Shown: piece after piece, positions 45,158 to 56,320 of the stretch
Numbering within the stretch: the stretch's first letter is position 1
How the letters are laid out: each line of letters begins with the position of its first letter
Assembly (NCBI GenBank): GCA_038373865.1
Contig: JAXGGA010000071.1
Span: 1 to 64,000 of the forward strand
DNA: 64,000 bases
From: Uloborus plumipes
Taxonomy: Eukaryota; Arthropoda; Arachnida; Araneae; Uloboridae
Direction: 5' to 3'
The notes under the pieces: generated by a model
The model's input: the letters and a program-made list of their open reading frames with translations, nothing else
What the model was told of the DNA's origin: nothing
Databases searched by the model: none
Position numbers and translations under genes: made by a program

Positions 45158-47424
45158 AACGTTTTATTTGTTTGCATATTAAAAGTCTGTCAAAAAATTT
45201 GCTACATAGAAAAAATACATATTTTAATTTTCATTAATCGTTATCCAGCTCTCCCAATAGTAAAGAAGGGAAAAGTTTCACCTCTTTCGTCGTCAATTTC
45301 CTTTTACTCAGAATATTTGATTCTGATTAGTTGATTCCTTAAAGTTTACGAGATCTATTTTCTGTTAAAATATTTTTGCAAAGGTACATTTAAATATTTA
45401 TTTAGCACTTTGTCTTAGAAGAAATATTTGTTTTTTAATAGCACACGAAGCTGGTACAAGTGAAATTTATAGTCATAGAACAATCTGCACTAGAGGAAAC
45501 GCGGGAGGTTTGAAATACTATTTACAAATACATTTTTCCATATTTTTTTTGACGAATAAAAAATTTCTAAAATGACATTTTTTATTTGCTTATCATGTCT
45601 AGCAAATTTTACATTACAAATTTTTAGTTAAATTAGCTATTTTTTTATCACTATGAAGCAAAATCTACATTTAAATCAGAAGACACGAACTTTCCACCGA
45701 CAGCCAGCTAATTGATACCTAGTTGTCCAGCAGAATTACAACAAAACAACAATTTTTACTTATGTTATTTGTGCATCATCGGCTAAGAAGTCTTATCTGA
45801 TAAGACACAAATAAGATTAGATCATGGGATTAAGTTCATTAGGGTGGATGGAAAAATTCTTTTTTTAAATCAAATTTCCAATACTGCGGTAAAGTTACCT
45901 TATGTCATTAAAGAAAACTTTTGTTTGTTTGAGTCTTCAGTTTCTGCTAGAGTCAGTCATTAAAAAAAATCCGTTAATTTTCAGCACTTTCAAAGAGAGG
46001 AAAAATAGGAATATTTAACTTTCACTGTGATAAATACGACGCAAAATTTTGTTGACCTAAATTAAAATCAACAGTTACCTATGGGGCCGATCATTATAAA
46101 AAAAATTCGTTAATACTGTTGCTTTTTCAAGATTCTGTCCTTTTTAAGTAAGAAACAATAACCCTTAGTTCTAATAATGCCAAAAAGGTGCCACATGATA
46201 GCTTCAGAAAGTGTGCAAATTTTCATTAATGTGAGCCAATGGCTTCGGTTACCTTTGGGGCCGATCACTGTGCAAAACACGTTTATGTTATCCTTTTTTT
46301 TAATTTTCTCTGAAAATAGGATATTAACTGAAATCAAAAAACCAGACTGAGATCAATGTTTCTGGTACAGTTAATATAAGGATTCCTATTTCTTATTTCT
46401 GAAAAAAGTAAGAATAAAAATTTACTAAATTTGTTTTTCCTTTTGTTTCAAAATTGGTTAGGTTTATTTTTTAATTTAAATACTTACAAAAGTTATTGAA
46501 ATGCAAGGATAGTGTGTCCAATCTTTATTTTGTCTCTGCTTTGATATTATTGTATGTAGTTTTGCACCAACGAATGATATAGCATCAAAGCAAAGTCTCT
46601 TGATAGAAAAATAAATAAATTTCAGTTCTTCACGTTGAATCTCCAACTATTATCACGAGCCCCATTTTTTAATATTTTCTTTACGCAATATTTTTGTAGC
46701 AAGATTAAAGCGATTTCTTAGAACTTTACGCTTTGTTAATAGATTTCTTTTATCAAGCCTTTACGAGAAATAACTAGAGTATTTACACGCGAAGTTCTTT
46801 AAGTGCTCTCAGGATATTCTACCAAAATGAAACATATAGCACTCATGGGAGCGATATTCCATAATTGGAATCCAAGCTCTTTTTACTTTTGGAAAGAATA
46901 ACTATGATTTTCTTTCTTTAATTAAGACTCGAAAAGTAATCTCTGTCTCTGGAGCTCTATAAAAAAAGAAATGCTGTAAAAACATTTCTTCTATCAGAAC
47001 CACAGATTGTCAGAAGTAAAGGTAACGGCCAATAAGTTCCTCTGAAGATTTTGCTTGCTTCAACTATGTGTGAAAGAATGAAAGATAAATTATAGTTGCG
47101 AGATTGTAGTCGGTATTTCTGATGCTTTGAGCCTAATTGTTCAGCATAAAGTGTAGCAGCTCTCAGAAAATTAAATTACTTATCTGTGTACGTAACATTA
47201 TTAAGCTTGCCATATCACTATGACTATCTATATTACATCATGTGTGTGTGTGTGTATCTTATATTATATATCTATTTTATATATCTTATATATATTTAAC
47301 TCAATACAGGTTGATATATATTGACAGTTAGAGATAAATTACTAAGCATCAAAATATAAAAATAATATATAGAGATGGATACAACGATTGAAAAACTATG
47401 TCTGTTTAAATGGACTGCTAGATG
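45158..47424. other. No supported gene; possible solitary transposon end
   Basis: TTAGGGTGGATGGAAAAATTC-like sequence near 45839 looks like one end of a transposon, but no inverted partner is present. A phrase GGGGCCGATCA with neighbouring GGTTACC recurs at 46083 and 46258. Otherwise AT-rich. Confidence 0.35.
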
Positions 47425-47426
47425 TA

Positions 47427-48724
47427 GGGTCACTAGGGGTATTTATGAACAAATTTTTACACTTTCTTACGCTAATTGCTCTCTGGAGCACCATGTTCTA
47501 TTTAAAAATCTGGACATAAATCAGAAACAACTATTAACTCCTCTGCTATACTGCGCGACCGCTTTTTTTAATTTTTTGGCTGATGGAAGTTTTTTGAAAA
47601 TTCTTGTTCTTAATTACCCTCATTGTTCATAACTACCCCATAGTACATGGGTCAAATATGAACAAACTTTCCCCCTGTCTTACCCTGGCTTTTCAGTGAA
47701 TTCCTTGACTTTATCATAAAAATGATATACCACGAAGGGATATCTAGGGGGGAGGAGAAAATTCTTTCTGGATTTTCGTAGGAGTTCTGTTTTTTTTAGA
47801 GACATGTTCGAATACCTCTTCATGAAACTAATGTGTCAGTCATCACCTGGCTTTCCATCTTTGAATCGGACGTGCAACTCATTAGCTATAGCAAAGTCTT
47901 GAATAAGGCTTTTTCAGTCTTCCTTGTCACAAGGGAACCCCATACGAGCCCTAGCAATTAGATATTTTGCTTAAGTTATCTCCACATCAGTTGGTATGTC
48001 CGTTGGGCGACCTGCTCATATCCTATCAATTTTGACTTTACCTTTAACTCTATTGTAAAAAACCAGAGGGATGGCGTAGGTGTCCACTGCTTCTCTGTAG
48101 ATCATATTCCTATTTATAATATCATTCAGAGCCTTCAATAAGTCTTCACTCGTGTATTGAGGAGGTGGCTTCTTCTTCACATAAGTGCGAGGCATTTGGA
48201 CGTTCAAACGTGCAGACAAGTTTATATAAATCATTACAAAAATCAGGCTTAGTTAAATGGTCAAAATAACTGTCTGGATCATAAAATTTGACTTGAAGTG
48301 GAAGAAACTACTTTGAAAAAATGTTCGTAACTACCCCTACCTAGAAAAATATGGGGTAATTATGAACACCTTCCTGCAGGATGCTAAAAATAAAAGACAT
48401 CAAAACTCCAGTTAATTACTGTTAAAGGCTTAATAACTGAAGGCAAATATAATGAAAACAATAAGTTACCACAATTTTATCAGTCCGAACAGGATGGAAA
48501 TTGAAGACTGAGAAAAACTGTTTGACAACTTTTGTAAAAAGGGTTAGGATAACTAAGGAAATAGCGGGTACAATGTTGCCACATCAGTGAAAAAACATCC
48601 CTAACCTAATAATAATGATGTGAACTTCCAGTTGCTACTGCTATTTGGGTCCTTCATTGTTTACAGAAGCGATAATGTCGTTTGCTCTGAATTACCCCAT
48701 TTTCACAAGTACCCCGCTTGACCC
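47427..48724 (-). mobile_element. pogo-like DNA transposon, ~1.3 kb, decayed
   Basis: Ends GGGTCACTAGGGGTATTTAT (47427) and, inverted, the complement of GTACCCCGCTTGACCC (to 48724) are flanked by TA (47425-47426, 48725-48726). Subterminal repeats of GGGGTA.TT.TGAA occur near both ends (47433-47450, 48345-48370, 48690-48715). The minus strand holds the N-terminal half of a transposase. Confidence 0.75.
47640..48195 (-). pseudogene. N-terminal half of a pogo/CENP-B-like transposase, broken
   Basis: From an ATG at about 48195 the frame reads MPRTYVKKKPPPQYTSEDLL, then NMIYREAVDTYAIPLVFYNR. This is a psq-type helix-turn-helix domain as in pogo/jerky-family transposases ('A...YGIP...L..RV.G'). 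After a stop, other frames contain ARMGFPCDKED, NELHVRFKDGKPGDDWHISF and NMSLKKTELLRKSRK-like blocks, the usual CENP-B-type second DNA-binding domain of this family. The catalytic region is missing. It would have bound the element's terminal repeats. Frames had to be changed at least twice to follow it, so it is dead. Confidence 0.7.
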
Positions 48725-48726
48725 TA

Positions 48727-49268
48727 CAGCTATATGAAGATCGATTGAATCTCTCTTGCAGCAGCTGAATTGATTTACAGTCTTCGAAGGCTGTGTTTTT
48801 ATTTTAAATAGGCAAATACCATGACAACAAATTGTGAAAAATGAAAAACACTCTATCTACCAAAGGGTATTATGTAGACATAAACGGCAAACGTAAATAC
48901 GTAATTATTTTTAGTGAAGAATATTTGCTATAGCCTAGTTTAGAAAATTCACAGCAACCTTACAAACATGTGTAACACAGTACTTAAACTCGTGGTTTTA
49001 GCTTTTCTGACGCCTGAGTTCAAACGTTTTACTATAACTGTGTAAGATGGAGTACTCTCACCGTTTTGAAGAACACTCACTGCACTGCGTTCTGTTCATT
49101 TTTAATCAGATGTCAATTCAAAGACTACAGTAAATAAGTGTTGTAGCATGTACGGAGAAGTATATTAAAAGTTAATAAGGGACCACAGATGATGACCGTA
49201 TACAAATTTTCAAGGTGGCTATCAAAAGAAAAAAAATGTAATAAAATATAATTTTTGGTGCTCTACTG

Positions 49269-49269
<1 letters not shown>
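48727..49269. other. No gene seen
   Basis: AT-rich spacer, nothing recognised. Confidence 0.4.

Positions 49270-49319
<50 letters not shown>
49270..49319. repeat. (TA)n microsatellite
   Basis: About 24 uninterrupted TA units. Confidence 0.97.
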
Positions 49320-49322
<3 letters not shown>

Positions 49323-50836
49323 ATTAAACTTTTCATGTAATCGAACATTATATTTCTCTTCCAAAAATAAAAAAAAAGTCCACTGCTAACTTTTCCCGTA
49401 TTTTCGAGGTTATTTCAACATGTGGAAATCTTTTGGGGTTCTATACTTCAAAGATGGCGAACAAGCTACAATTTTAAAAAGTTATTAAATTTTTTTAAAT
49501 GCTATCCTACAAAAAATTGGCACTTGATTCGTGTTACAGGTAAAAAATCTACGTAAAACAATTCAACCAAATACACACCTAAGCAGAAAATTTGAAAAAT
49601 GCTGAAAGCTTAACTATTGTCACCTTTGAATCACCTACCTTACTTGTATTAATTTTGATGTGGTAAATATCAAATCGTTTTAGTAGTTTCATAGTTTATA
49701 AATGAACTGAAAATGTGTGTTTGCTCAGATTTCAAAACTTCTGAAATCGTATTAAGTTCAAATGTACAGAAATGCGCCAATGGTGAAAATAGCTGCCATT
49801 AAGGATCATCTTTGCAGAGAAAATGAAAGGAAAATAAGGATGATGGAATTTTAATGATTTGCGGAAAAGATTAAGGAATGTATCCCGCTGGGATTAGGGT
49901 TTTTGATTAAAATTCCAAATGCGAATGGCACTCTTACATGATTTCTCTCGCCAAGCTGAAGCAGACAGTTTGATCAGAAAATCATGCTTGGCTAAATTAT
50001 TAATAGATAAACATTTATAGGCACGTGTAGCAGAAAGAGGTGTACAGTATAGTTTTGTAAGCTGTGAAAACATGATGATGTTTACAATTTAAAGGGTGAG
50101 GTATATTTGTCCAAACTTGCATATTTGTTTGTGAAACTTATCACGGATATTTTTAGCTAAACTGTTCTTGATTTGACTACTTTCTATGTAAAACATTGGA
50201 CCTTATTATTACGAGTATTATTTTTAAAAGAATGGACATTTGCTGCAATAAGCTCCAAACGAAAATAAATATATTTAGGGAGAAATCATATTTTTGACAT
50301 TTAGAGTAAAGCTATTTTGACTATATTTACAATATTATTTTAACAAAACATATTTATTTCTTAAGTTTTAAATGATCAGAAGCAGCTATAATAACAACAA
50401 ATTGTAGAGAAATCGTGCTTCGAAAAGAAAAAAGATAATGCAGATTCTATTAAGTAAGTAAATACCTCTTTAATGGGAAAGAAGATTCACAAATAGCATA
50501 AATGCCTACAACATGCAGCATTTCGGAAGAACAAGAGAGAAACGAGCCCGCATAACCCGTTCATGAGTTCTGCAATTACCTCTTAATGTGGAAAAGAAAA
50601 CTATTACTTTACCGAGGCATACGACAAATAAATTAATAATACATGAAATAGTGGAACGGTAAATGAAAAACATATCTCTTTGAGGCCAAGAACACTACTT
50701 TTCAAGAAATACATTTTTAAAAATTTCAAATGAAGTAGTGTATATCAGAGGTAAATTGGTGTCGGAACACCTAAAGGGAGTTAAGGTATTTCGTGGTTCT
50801 TTTTTAACGTAAAATATGCTCTGTTTAATTTTCCCA
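49320..50836. other. No gene seen
   Basis: AT-rich DNA without recognisable features. Confidence 0.4.
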
Positions 50837-51289
50837 CACTGTAAGAAATGAATGTTGTTACCTTTAACAGTTATATAGCTGTATGATGCAGCAAATTTAG
50901 TACAGTATAATACAGCTAATTTCACAGTAATAAACTGTCAGAATTGCTAATTTTACAGTAATAAACTGTAAATTTAACAGTAATAAACCGTAAAATTGCT
51001 AATTGTACAGTTTATTACGATGCATTTTACAGTTTGAAGCTGGAACCTTTGCTGCCAGTATTATACTGTTGTTATTACAGTATTATACTGTTGTTTTTAC
51101 AGTATTATACAGCTAGTCCTGAGGAAATAAACCGTAAAATTGTTGTAATAAACTGTTAAATTGCTACTTTACAGTAATAAACTGTAAAACTGCTAATTTT
51201 GCATTTTATTACTATGCATTGTAGAGCTCTAAACTGTAACCCCTGCTGCCAGTATTATACTGTAAAAACAATAGTTATTTTTTGCAGTG
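50837..51289. mobile_element. MITE with ACAGTAATAAACTGT palindromes, copy B (453 bp)
   Basis: Ends CACTGTAAGAAATGAATGTT and TTTTTTGCAGTG match those of the copy at 32274-32590. The interior again consists of many CAGTAATAAACTGTAAAA-type palindromes, with CTGCCAGTATTATACTGT present twice. It is longer because the palindromic module has been amplified. The flanks read CA rather than TA, perhaps by mutation. Confidence 0.72.
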
Positions 51290-51295
51290 CATTAA

Positions 51296-51694
51296 ATATC
51301 TGTGGCTTGGTTCTAATAGGGCATAAGTCAAAAATGTTAGTTTCGAGAAAAAGGCGATGAGGGTCACAGATATTTGAGATTTTTTAGAATGCTATAACTT
51401 TCTTATATTCAGATTCCCATTATTATTTTTTGGTATTTGTTTATTGTTAGTGTAAAGAAACATTATTTTATCATATGAAATTTTTTATATATTATATAAA
51501 TTATATATATTATATACTATAAATATATGATATATATAATAATTTATATAATATATAATACATATATTATTATATATTATATAGACATTGGCTTTTGTAG
51601 AATTAGAGTTTTACTAAATTGGAAACTTTTGATGTAAATAACACAGAATGTGAAAAAATTGACATTGGCCCTTTTAGAACCAAGCCACAGATAT
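51296..51694. mobile_element. MITE, ~400 bp, TA-rich core
   Basis: Left end ATATCTGTGGCTTGGTTCTA and right end, inverted, TAGAACCAAGCCACAGATAT form ~27-bp terminal repeats that continue to an AGGGC block. The core (51480-51590) is nearly pure TA. It begins six bases after the neighbouring MITE ends. Superfamily uncertain (flanks AT-rich). Confidence 0.7.
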
Positions 51695-51738
51695 AATTTT
51701 TGCATCGAACAAAGATTATAATGTTATTTCTTCATGTA

Positions 51739-52047
51739 TCATTTGTCAAAACTGGAGGATAAAAGTCTCCTTCTATTTAAAAAAAAGAAAAGTAGTAAAT
51801 GTTCAACTTTGACCGCAGCTATTCGTTCAATCCAATCTATGCTTCGTATAACTTCGTATACTTCGCGAACAGAAACTGAAGAAGTTAAGTGTATTACTCT
51901 AAACCTTGACTTTGACACTGAAATATTTTTCATTGATTCAAGACTCAATGGTGCAGCCAGAATATCCTCGTGGATAAGGGCAGGGTGCAACAGTCTATAT
52001 ATGCATAAAGGTTTGCATACTGGTATTAACAATAGCGGTCTTGTCAT
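51739..52047 (-). other. Open frame of 102 codons, possible old coding segment
   Basis: Base composition rises and both strands stay open here (plus strand 51734-52120, minus strand 51739-52047). The minus-strand frame (ending VREVYEVIRSIDWIERIAA then VKVEHLL) has the more protein-like mixture of residues, but I recognise no family and see no clear splice sites. The plus-strand alternative is equally unassigned. Treat as undetermined. Confidence 0.25.
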
Positions 52048-52445
52048 ATTTCCGCTAGTTCGTATTGCCGTTCCAACACGGAAAAATTTGCGAATGAACC
52101 CTTTTTCTGCAACATTTTAAACCTTTTCCCTTATTAAATGCTCTTTTTACTCCCTACTATTCACAATATTTAAAACTGCCTTTTGCTTGAGCTTTATGGG
52201 CTTTGTCTTTCCCCGAATCTTTTTTATAACCTACTGAATTTATTCTCGTTTTTACATAGTCTACTTTCCCAGTTAAAGTAAAAGAAAGGCTTAAAAAAGC
52301 ATTAAAAGTGGCTTAATGCATGTTGAAAATATCGCAGTTCCCCAAAAAACAGTCAAAAAGAAAGAAAAAAAAACAAGTATTGAAAACTTAAAAGTTTTTT
52401 TTTTTTTTTGTTCGAAAGATCTCGTCTAGAACACCTAATTCCCAT

Positions 52446-52680
52446 GCAATACACCGCCAACTCGGCCATTTTGATCCATTTACTGCAGTTTCGTGCTAAT
52501 TATGCACTCATCAGCGTGGAATACGAAAGTAACGGAGTTGGAGCAAAAATCCTCTTGTAGAGCAAAGAGAGCCAAAAACAAAACTGCAGTCCGTGGATCA
52601 AAACGACCGAGTTGGCAGTGTATTGTATGTTCCCTCCTTAGCCCTTGCTTAAGGGCGGTTACTCACTGATTTATACCTCG
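52446..52680 (-). mobile_element. Hammerhead-ribozyme element, copy 4, 235 bp with 7-bp target duplication
   Basis: Flanked by TTCCCAT at 52439-52445 and 52681-52687. Related uninterrupted repeat units carry a single ATTCCCATATTT, so the empty site can be inferred. The left arm (GCAATACACCGCCAACTCGG onward) holds a complete hammerhead on the minus strand. A middle piece (GCAAAAATCCTCTTGTAGAG, AAAGAGAGCC) is the inverse of the same piece in the 13-kb copy. The right arm repeats the ribozyme's 3' half on the plus strand (ACTGCAGTCCGTGGATC, GACCGAGTTGGC, GTGTATTGTATG). The tail CCTTGCTTAAGGGCGGTTAC to TTTATACCTCG is shared with the 13-kb copy. Confidence 0.82.
52458..52540 (-). ncRNA. Type I hammerhead ribozyme, core intact
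   Basis: On the minus strand: CTGATGA (complement of 52508-52514), a perfect stem II GTGC/GCAC with loop ATAATTA, GAAA (complement of 52489-52492), minimal stem III CTGCAG, and cleavage triplet GTA (complement of 52481-52483), which satisfies the NUH rule. Inner stem I has mismatches next to the core (only TCCA/TGGA pairs), while the outer helix CAACTC/GAGTTG is intact. Cleavage activity is plausible but probably weaker than at the 19.5-kb copy. Confidence 0.8.
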
Positions 52681-53360
52681 TTCCCATATTTTCTCTTATT
52701 TGAACCACTTTTCTTCAACTTTGAACCTTTCAAACAACCTGTTCCGCGCTACTAACTTTTTAGTGCATAGTTCAATTTGAACGACCTTTTTTTATTCGAA
52801 AGAGTTCATCAAGACTACTTTATTCCAGCATTTAAAGTTTCGATTTAAACAATTTTTCGTTCAACATTGAACGTCTTAAGTAGCTTGTCACTCCTAATAA
52901 CTTTTCAATAAACAGTCCGATTTTAACAAACTTTTTTTGGTTCGAAACATCTCAGCAAGGATACTTCCATTCCCATATTTAAATTTTTGATTTGAATAAT
53001 GTTTTGTTCGATTTTGAACACATCAAAAAAAATTAGAATTAGCGCCTACGTGGAAATTTAAGCTCAATACAGATCCTGATTGTGAGCATAAAGGCGGATT
53101 TCCATCTAAATAATATTGTAAAAATTTGGTTTTGATGGAGAATGTATGGAAAATATTTTTTCTGAATGAGCTGTTTTAAGGACTCTTATTCCGACTCCTC
53201 GACTCCGAGACCGAATCCTTGACTCCAACTCGTCAACCACGGCTCTAATTCAATCTCGAAAAAAATGACCGATTCTTACCATTAGAATTTTAGAGCATTT
53301 ATCGACTCCAACTTATTAACTCCGACTCTGAAACTAAATCCTCAATTTCGACTCTTTAAA

Positions 53361-55139
53361 CATGGCAAAAATCTAGATTTGCGTGACAGAAATGCCAGGC
53401 AAAAATGCACCTGACAGTTTCAAGCTCTGATAACAACACATTCACTTAACTTTTTACAGATTGTGATGTCATTGTAAAAAGCCATAAATGGGTTTTTGGA
53501 CGACATGTAGGTGGATTGATAAGAGTGGTGCTGTAATGAATTGATACCCACCCGGAAAAAAAAAAGTCTTGCGCACTATAAAAAAATTTTTGAAGAAGAA
53601 ATCCAAAGATTAAAAATGGCGGGTTTTAAATATTCTGAACTTAATCTAGATGCCGGGTTTTGCTTGAAAGGACATATATAAATGAGACCTAAGCTAACGC
53701 ATACGTCCATTAGCTTTTATATGTTTTAAATAAAAAGAAGCACGATGTGACCCTGAAACAAATGTCAGTACTTTTTTTTTTTTCAAGTGTCTGATTTTTT
53801 AACGTTGTTTATAATTTTTAAACGTAATTCCTCAAAAATTCCTTTTATTATGATCTTTCCGAATGAGGTCTTTGCAACACTAGGTTGCAGAAAATATAAC
53901 CTTTCCAAAAGCCAGATACAGCTTTGAGTTGAATTCATAGAAAAGGAAAGTTTGCTTGTGACTTGTAAGAAATTTAGGTAATAGAAAGTCTACCGGTTTG
54001 AAAAACGCTAATTAACAAAAAGCCCGCCGTGCTGAACACCAATGCATTTCAATTTTCAATAAGGTGTTATTAGAAACGTGCAAAAATTAAAAATAAAATA
54101 AAATAAATAAAAAAGAAAGAAAGAAAAGAAAAAAAAATAGTTCAATGAAAGATACCAAGCAACAAAAAGTAAGAACTTGATTAATTAAAGCGTATTTTTA
54201 AATATTTCTGATACATTATTCGTCATTAACTATTACATACATTTACAATTAATACTTTAACTATTTATAGTCAAATTTTAAGGTTAAAAACCATTTCTGC
54301 AGTTGTGTCCGTGTTTTATTGTGTACCTCGGAAAATGTGTTGCAAGATCAACAAGAGAAAGATTTATTTAATGCTATGGAATAATTTAAAAATGTATCCT
54401 AAAGCTTATTACTCGCACATGGAAAAATATTATTTTACTAAAATGAAAGTCTATATTTAGTTCACATAGCAAAAATATTTAATTTTAATCATGCTCAGCT
54501 CATTATATTTGTTCAACAATCTAGTTTAGTAAAAATACTTTGACTGGTTTGAATTTCTTTAACCTTTTTTTATCCTCATAAGTAGTTATTTTCTGAAGCA
54601 TTGATTCAGGCATTTTATTTACTTACATTTTGTATTATTTCTCTTCATTTTTGTTAAATCTTAAAATCGACTTTATAAAATATGTGATTAAAAAAAGGAA
54701 TTCTAAATCATCAGAAGAAAAAATATAGGCTTAGTTTCGAAAAATGTCCTTATTTTCGTGTTACAGGGAATCAGTTGCATAACTTGTAATCGTCTAGATA
54801 CAGCATACAGTACGGTTCCGATAATATGACGCCTGACCTTGAGAATGTTTCCTGCTTTGTCTCGGAGTTCAATTAGGGCCCGTTTACATTGACCTAAAAG
54901 CCTATTAAATGTGAGCATTTGCAAACCGCGATGACAAAAAATCCCACGTAGAAAAAAAAAAGAGCGGGTTCTTGCAATTAGAATTTTTGGCGGGTTCGTC
55001 AGCATGTAGAAAGTGATATACTTTGGAGGTGGTATTACTCAACTCTGCCTGTTGACATGAAAACATGTGGTATTGAAAATATCTTCTGTTTAAAGCCGGC
55101 ACTTTGCATGCCCTTTGTAAACACGAAACTAATGCAAAT
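53361..55139. other. No supported gene
   Basis: AT-rich DNA. The GC-richer part 54740-54920 is open on the minus strand (frame 54703-55005) but resembles nothing I know. GGGCCCGTTTACATTGACC at 54873 may be one end of a DNA transposon, without a visible partner. Confidence 0.35.
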
Positions 55140-56000
55140 ACAAATGTGACGACCAGCAGCAGGTTCTGGGCCCAACTGGGCTGGTCGTAGTCAAATTAAA
55201 GACCCCAAAGAAGATCAATGGCCCTCTTAAAGCTATCTACTCCATTACTCATTACCGCCTCTTCCGGTAAACTGTTCCAAGTTCCCACTACCCTGCTAAA
55301 GTAGTAATTTTTTCGAATTTCCAGGTTAGCCTGAGGTTTAAACAGCTTAAAACAATGACCCCTTGTCCTGCTTTCCGTGCAAAAATCTAACCCTGCAACA
55401 TCATTAATTTTAATAAATTTAAATAACTGAATCACGTCCCCTCTGGCTCTCCTTTGCTCAAGACTATACATATTAAGCATTCTAAGTCTGGAATCATAGC
55501 CTAAATTAGAAAATCCGTTTACTAACCTTGTAACCCTTCTTTGTACCCTTTCCAATAAATTTATATCTTTCTTCGAAACAATGGGTACACTGTTAAAATA
55601 CTAGGTTGGCCAACGCTCTTTTAAGGGGGAAGCGCTGTAGCATCAGCGGCACCCCCAGAGGCTTGCCACTTGACTCCCTATGGCACCCTATGGGTGTCTT
55701 ATTGCACCCCATGGGGGACCCATGGCACCCTAAGTAGCCAAATAGGGTGCAAATAGTCAGGGGTGGCATCGGGAGTCAAGTGTCACAGGTGGTGCCACTT
55801 GTGCTGCAACGTTTCACACTTAAAGGTGCCTTGTGCAACCTATATAGTTTTAACAGTGTAGAAGTTCTTTTGGTGATCAGTAGAACTGGATAGCTTTGTA
55901 GTAGTGAAGTAAAGGCATTATATAAATTAGGGGGACGTAATATCGTTTTTTTAAATAAATGAATAGACAAGTTGCATGCTTTCTGAAATTGCTTCAATTT
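55140..56000 (-). pseudogene. 5'-truncated CR1-like LINE, reverse-transcriptase C-terminus, split by a MITE
   Basis: The minus-strand frame 55196-55555 (119 codons) reads ERVQRRVTRLVNGF, SRLRMLNMYSLEQRRARGD, ESRTRGHCFKLFKP and FSRVVGTWNSLPEEAV, then VDSFKRAIDLLWGL and a stop. This is the C-terminal 'thumb/connection' end of CR1/Jockey-type LINE reverse transcriptases ('LE.VQRR.T', 'LERRR.RGD.I..FK', 'TRGH..KL', 'R....WN.LP...V.A..V..FK'). Reading upstream, SKKDINLLERV precedes it. After a 271-bp MITE (55588-55858) degenerate fragments resembling RT continue to about 56000. The GC-rich 3' flank (55140-55195) is probably 3' UTR. The element is dead. Confidence 0.85.
55588..55858. mobile_element. 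MITE inserted in the LINE, 271 bp
   Basis: Ends CACTGTTAAAATACTAGGTT and, inverted, AACCTATATAGTTTTAACAG then TG are flanked by TA (55586-55587, 55859-55860). The interior is GC-rich with repeats of GGCACCCTATGGG-type sequence. Removing it rejoins LINE-like coding sequence on both sides, so it inserted after the LINE. Confidence 0.8.
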
Positions 56001-56138
56001 ACATTTTTTTGGAAGATATTATCACACAAACTGTGAATCAAATCCAAAAATTTCAAAAAAAAAATTTCAAACAATTATAAAATCTACTTTTAAAAGCGAG
56101 AAAAATGTAAATGTCACGTAGTCAATAAACGCCCTCTC

Positions 56139-56154
56139 ATTGGTCGTGACGTCA
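56139..56154 (+). promoter_or_regulatory. CCAAT box plus CRE upstream of the SWIM gene
   Basis: ATTGG (inverse CCAAT, 56139-56143) and TGACGTCA (56147-56154) lie three bases apart, about 170 bp upstream of the first ATG at 56321, in a locally GC-richer stretch (CGCCCTCTCATTGG, GACACGCTCCGTGG). No TATA box is obvious. The arrangement is that of a compact, constitutive pol II promoter; function is inferred. Confidence 0.55.
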
Positions 56155-56320
56155 ATCGACACGCTCCGTGGTTCGCTACGGGAGAAACATACGCATTCAA
56201 TCACATGTGAAATTTCGCGGCTGTTTCGCTCATTTGCTTTTGAGATTTTTGAACATTTATTTGATTATTGATCTACCAAACTGTTGCACAAGTCGATTCA
56301 GAAACTTATTGATATTTACA

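Larger units (their letters stand above)
52390..53360. repeat. Dispersed repeat with ~140-bp units, copy B, interrupted by a hammerhead element
   Basis: Three to four diverged units (about 52400-52445 plus 52681-52790, 52791-52930, 52931-53060) repeat AACTTTTTTTGGTTCGAAA, CATCTC, CATTCCCATATTTAAA and TTCGTTCAACATTGAAC. The exit block (AGATCCTGATTGTGAGC, CGGATTTCC, TGGTTTTGATGG) leads into TCCGACTCC-type simple sequence, exactly as at 1-430. A 235-bp hammerhead element splits the first unit. Confidence 0.65.

Noticed and set aside
45839..45862. Transposon end TTAGGGTGGATGG
   Set aside because: No inverted partner could be found in the following sequence, so no element boundaries can be supported.
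47375..47632. 85-residue plus-strand frame as a gene
   Set aside because: It lies across the left terminal repeat of the pogo-like element and opposite its decayed transposase; it is a shadow frame.
51846..51860. ATAACTTCGTATA, identical to one arm of a loxP site
   Set aside because: The second arm and spacer are missing. The sequence is part of a short local ACTTCGTAT repeat and is best seen as coincidence.
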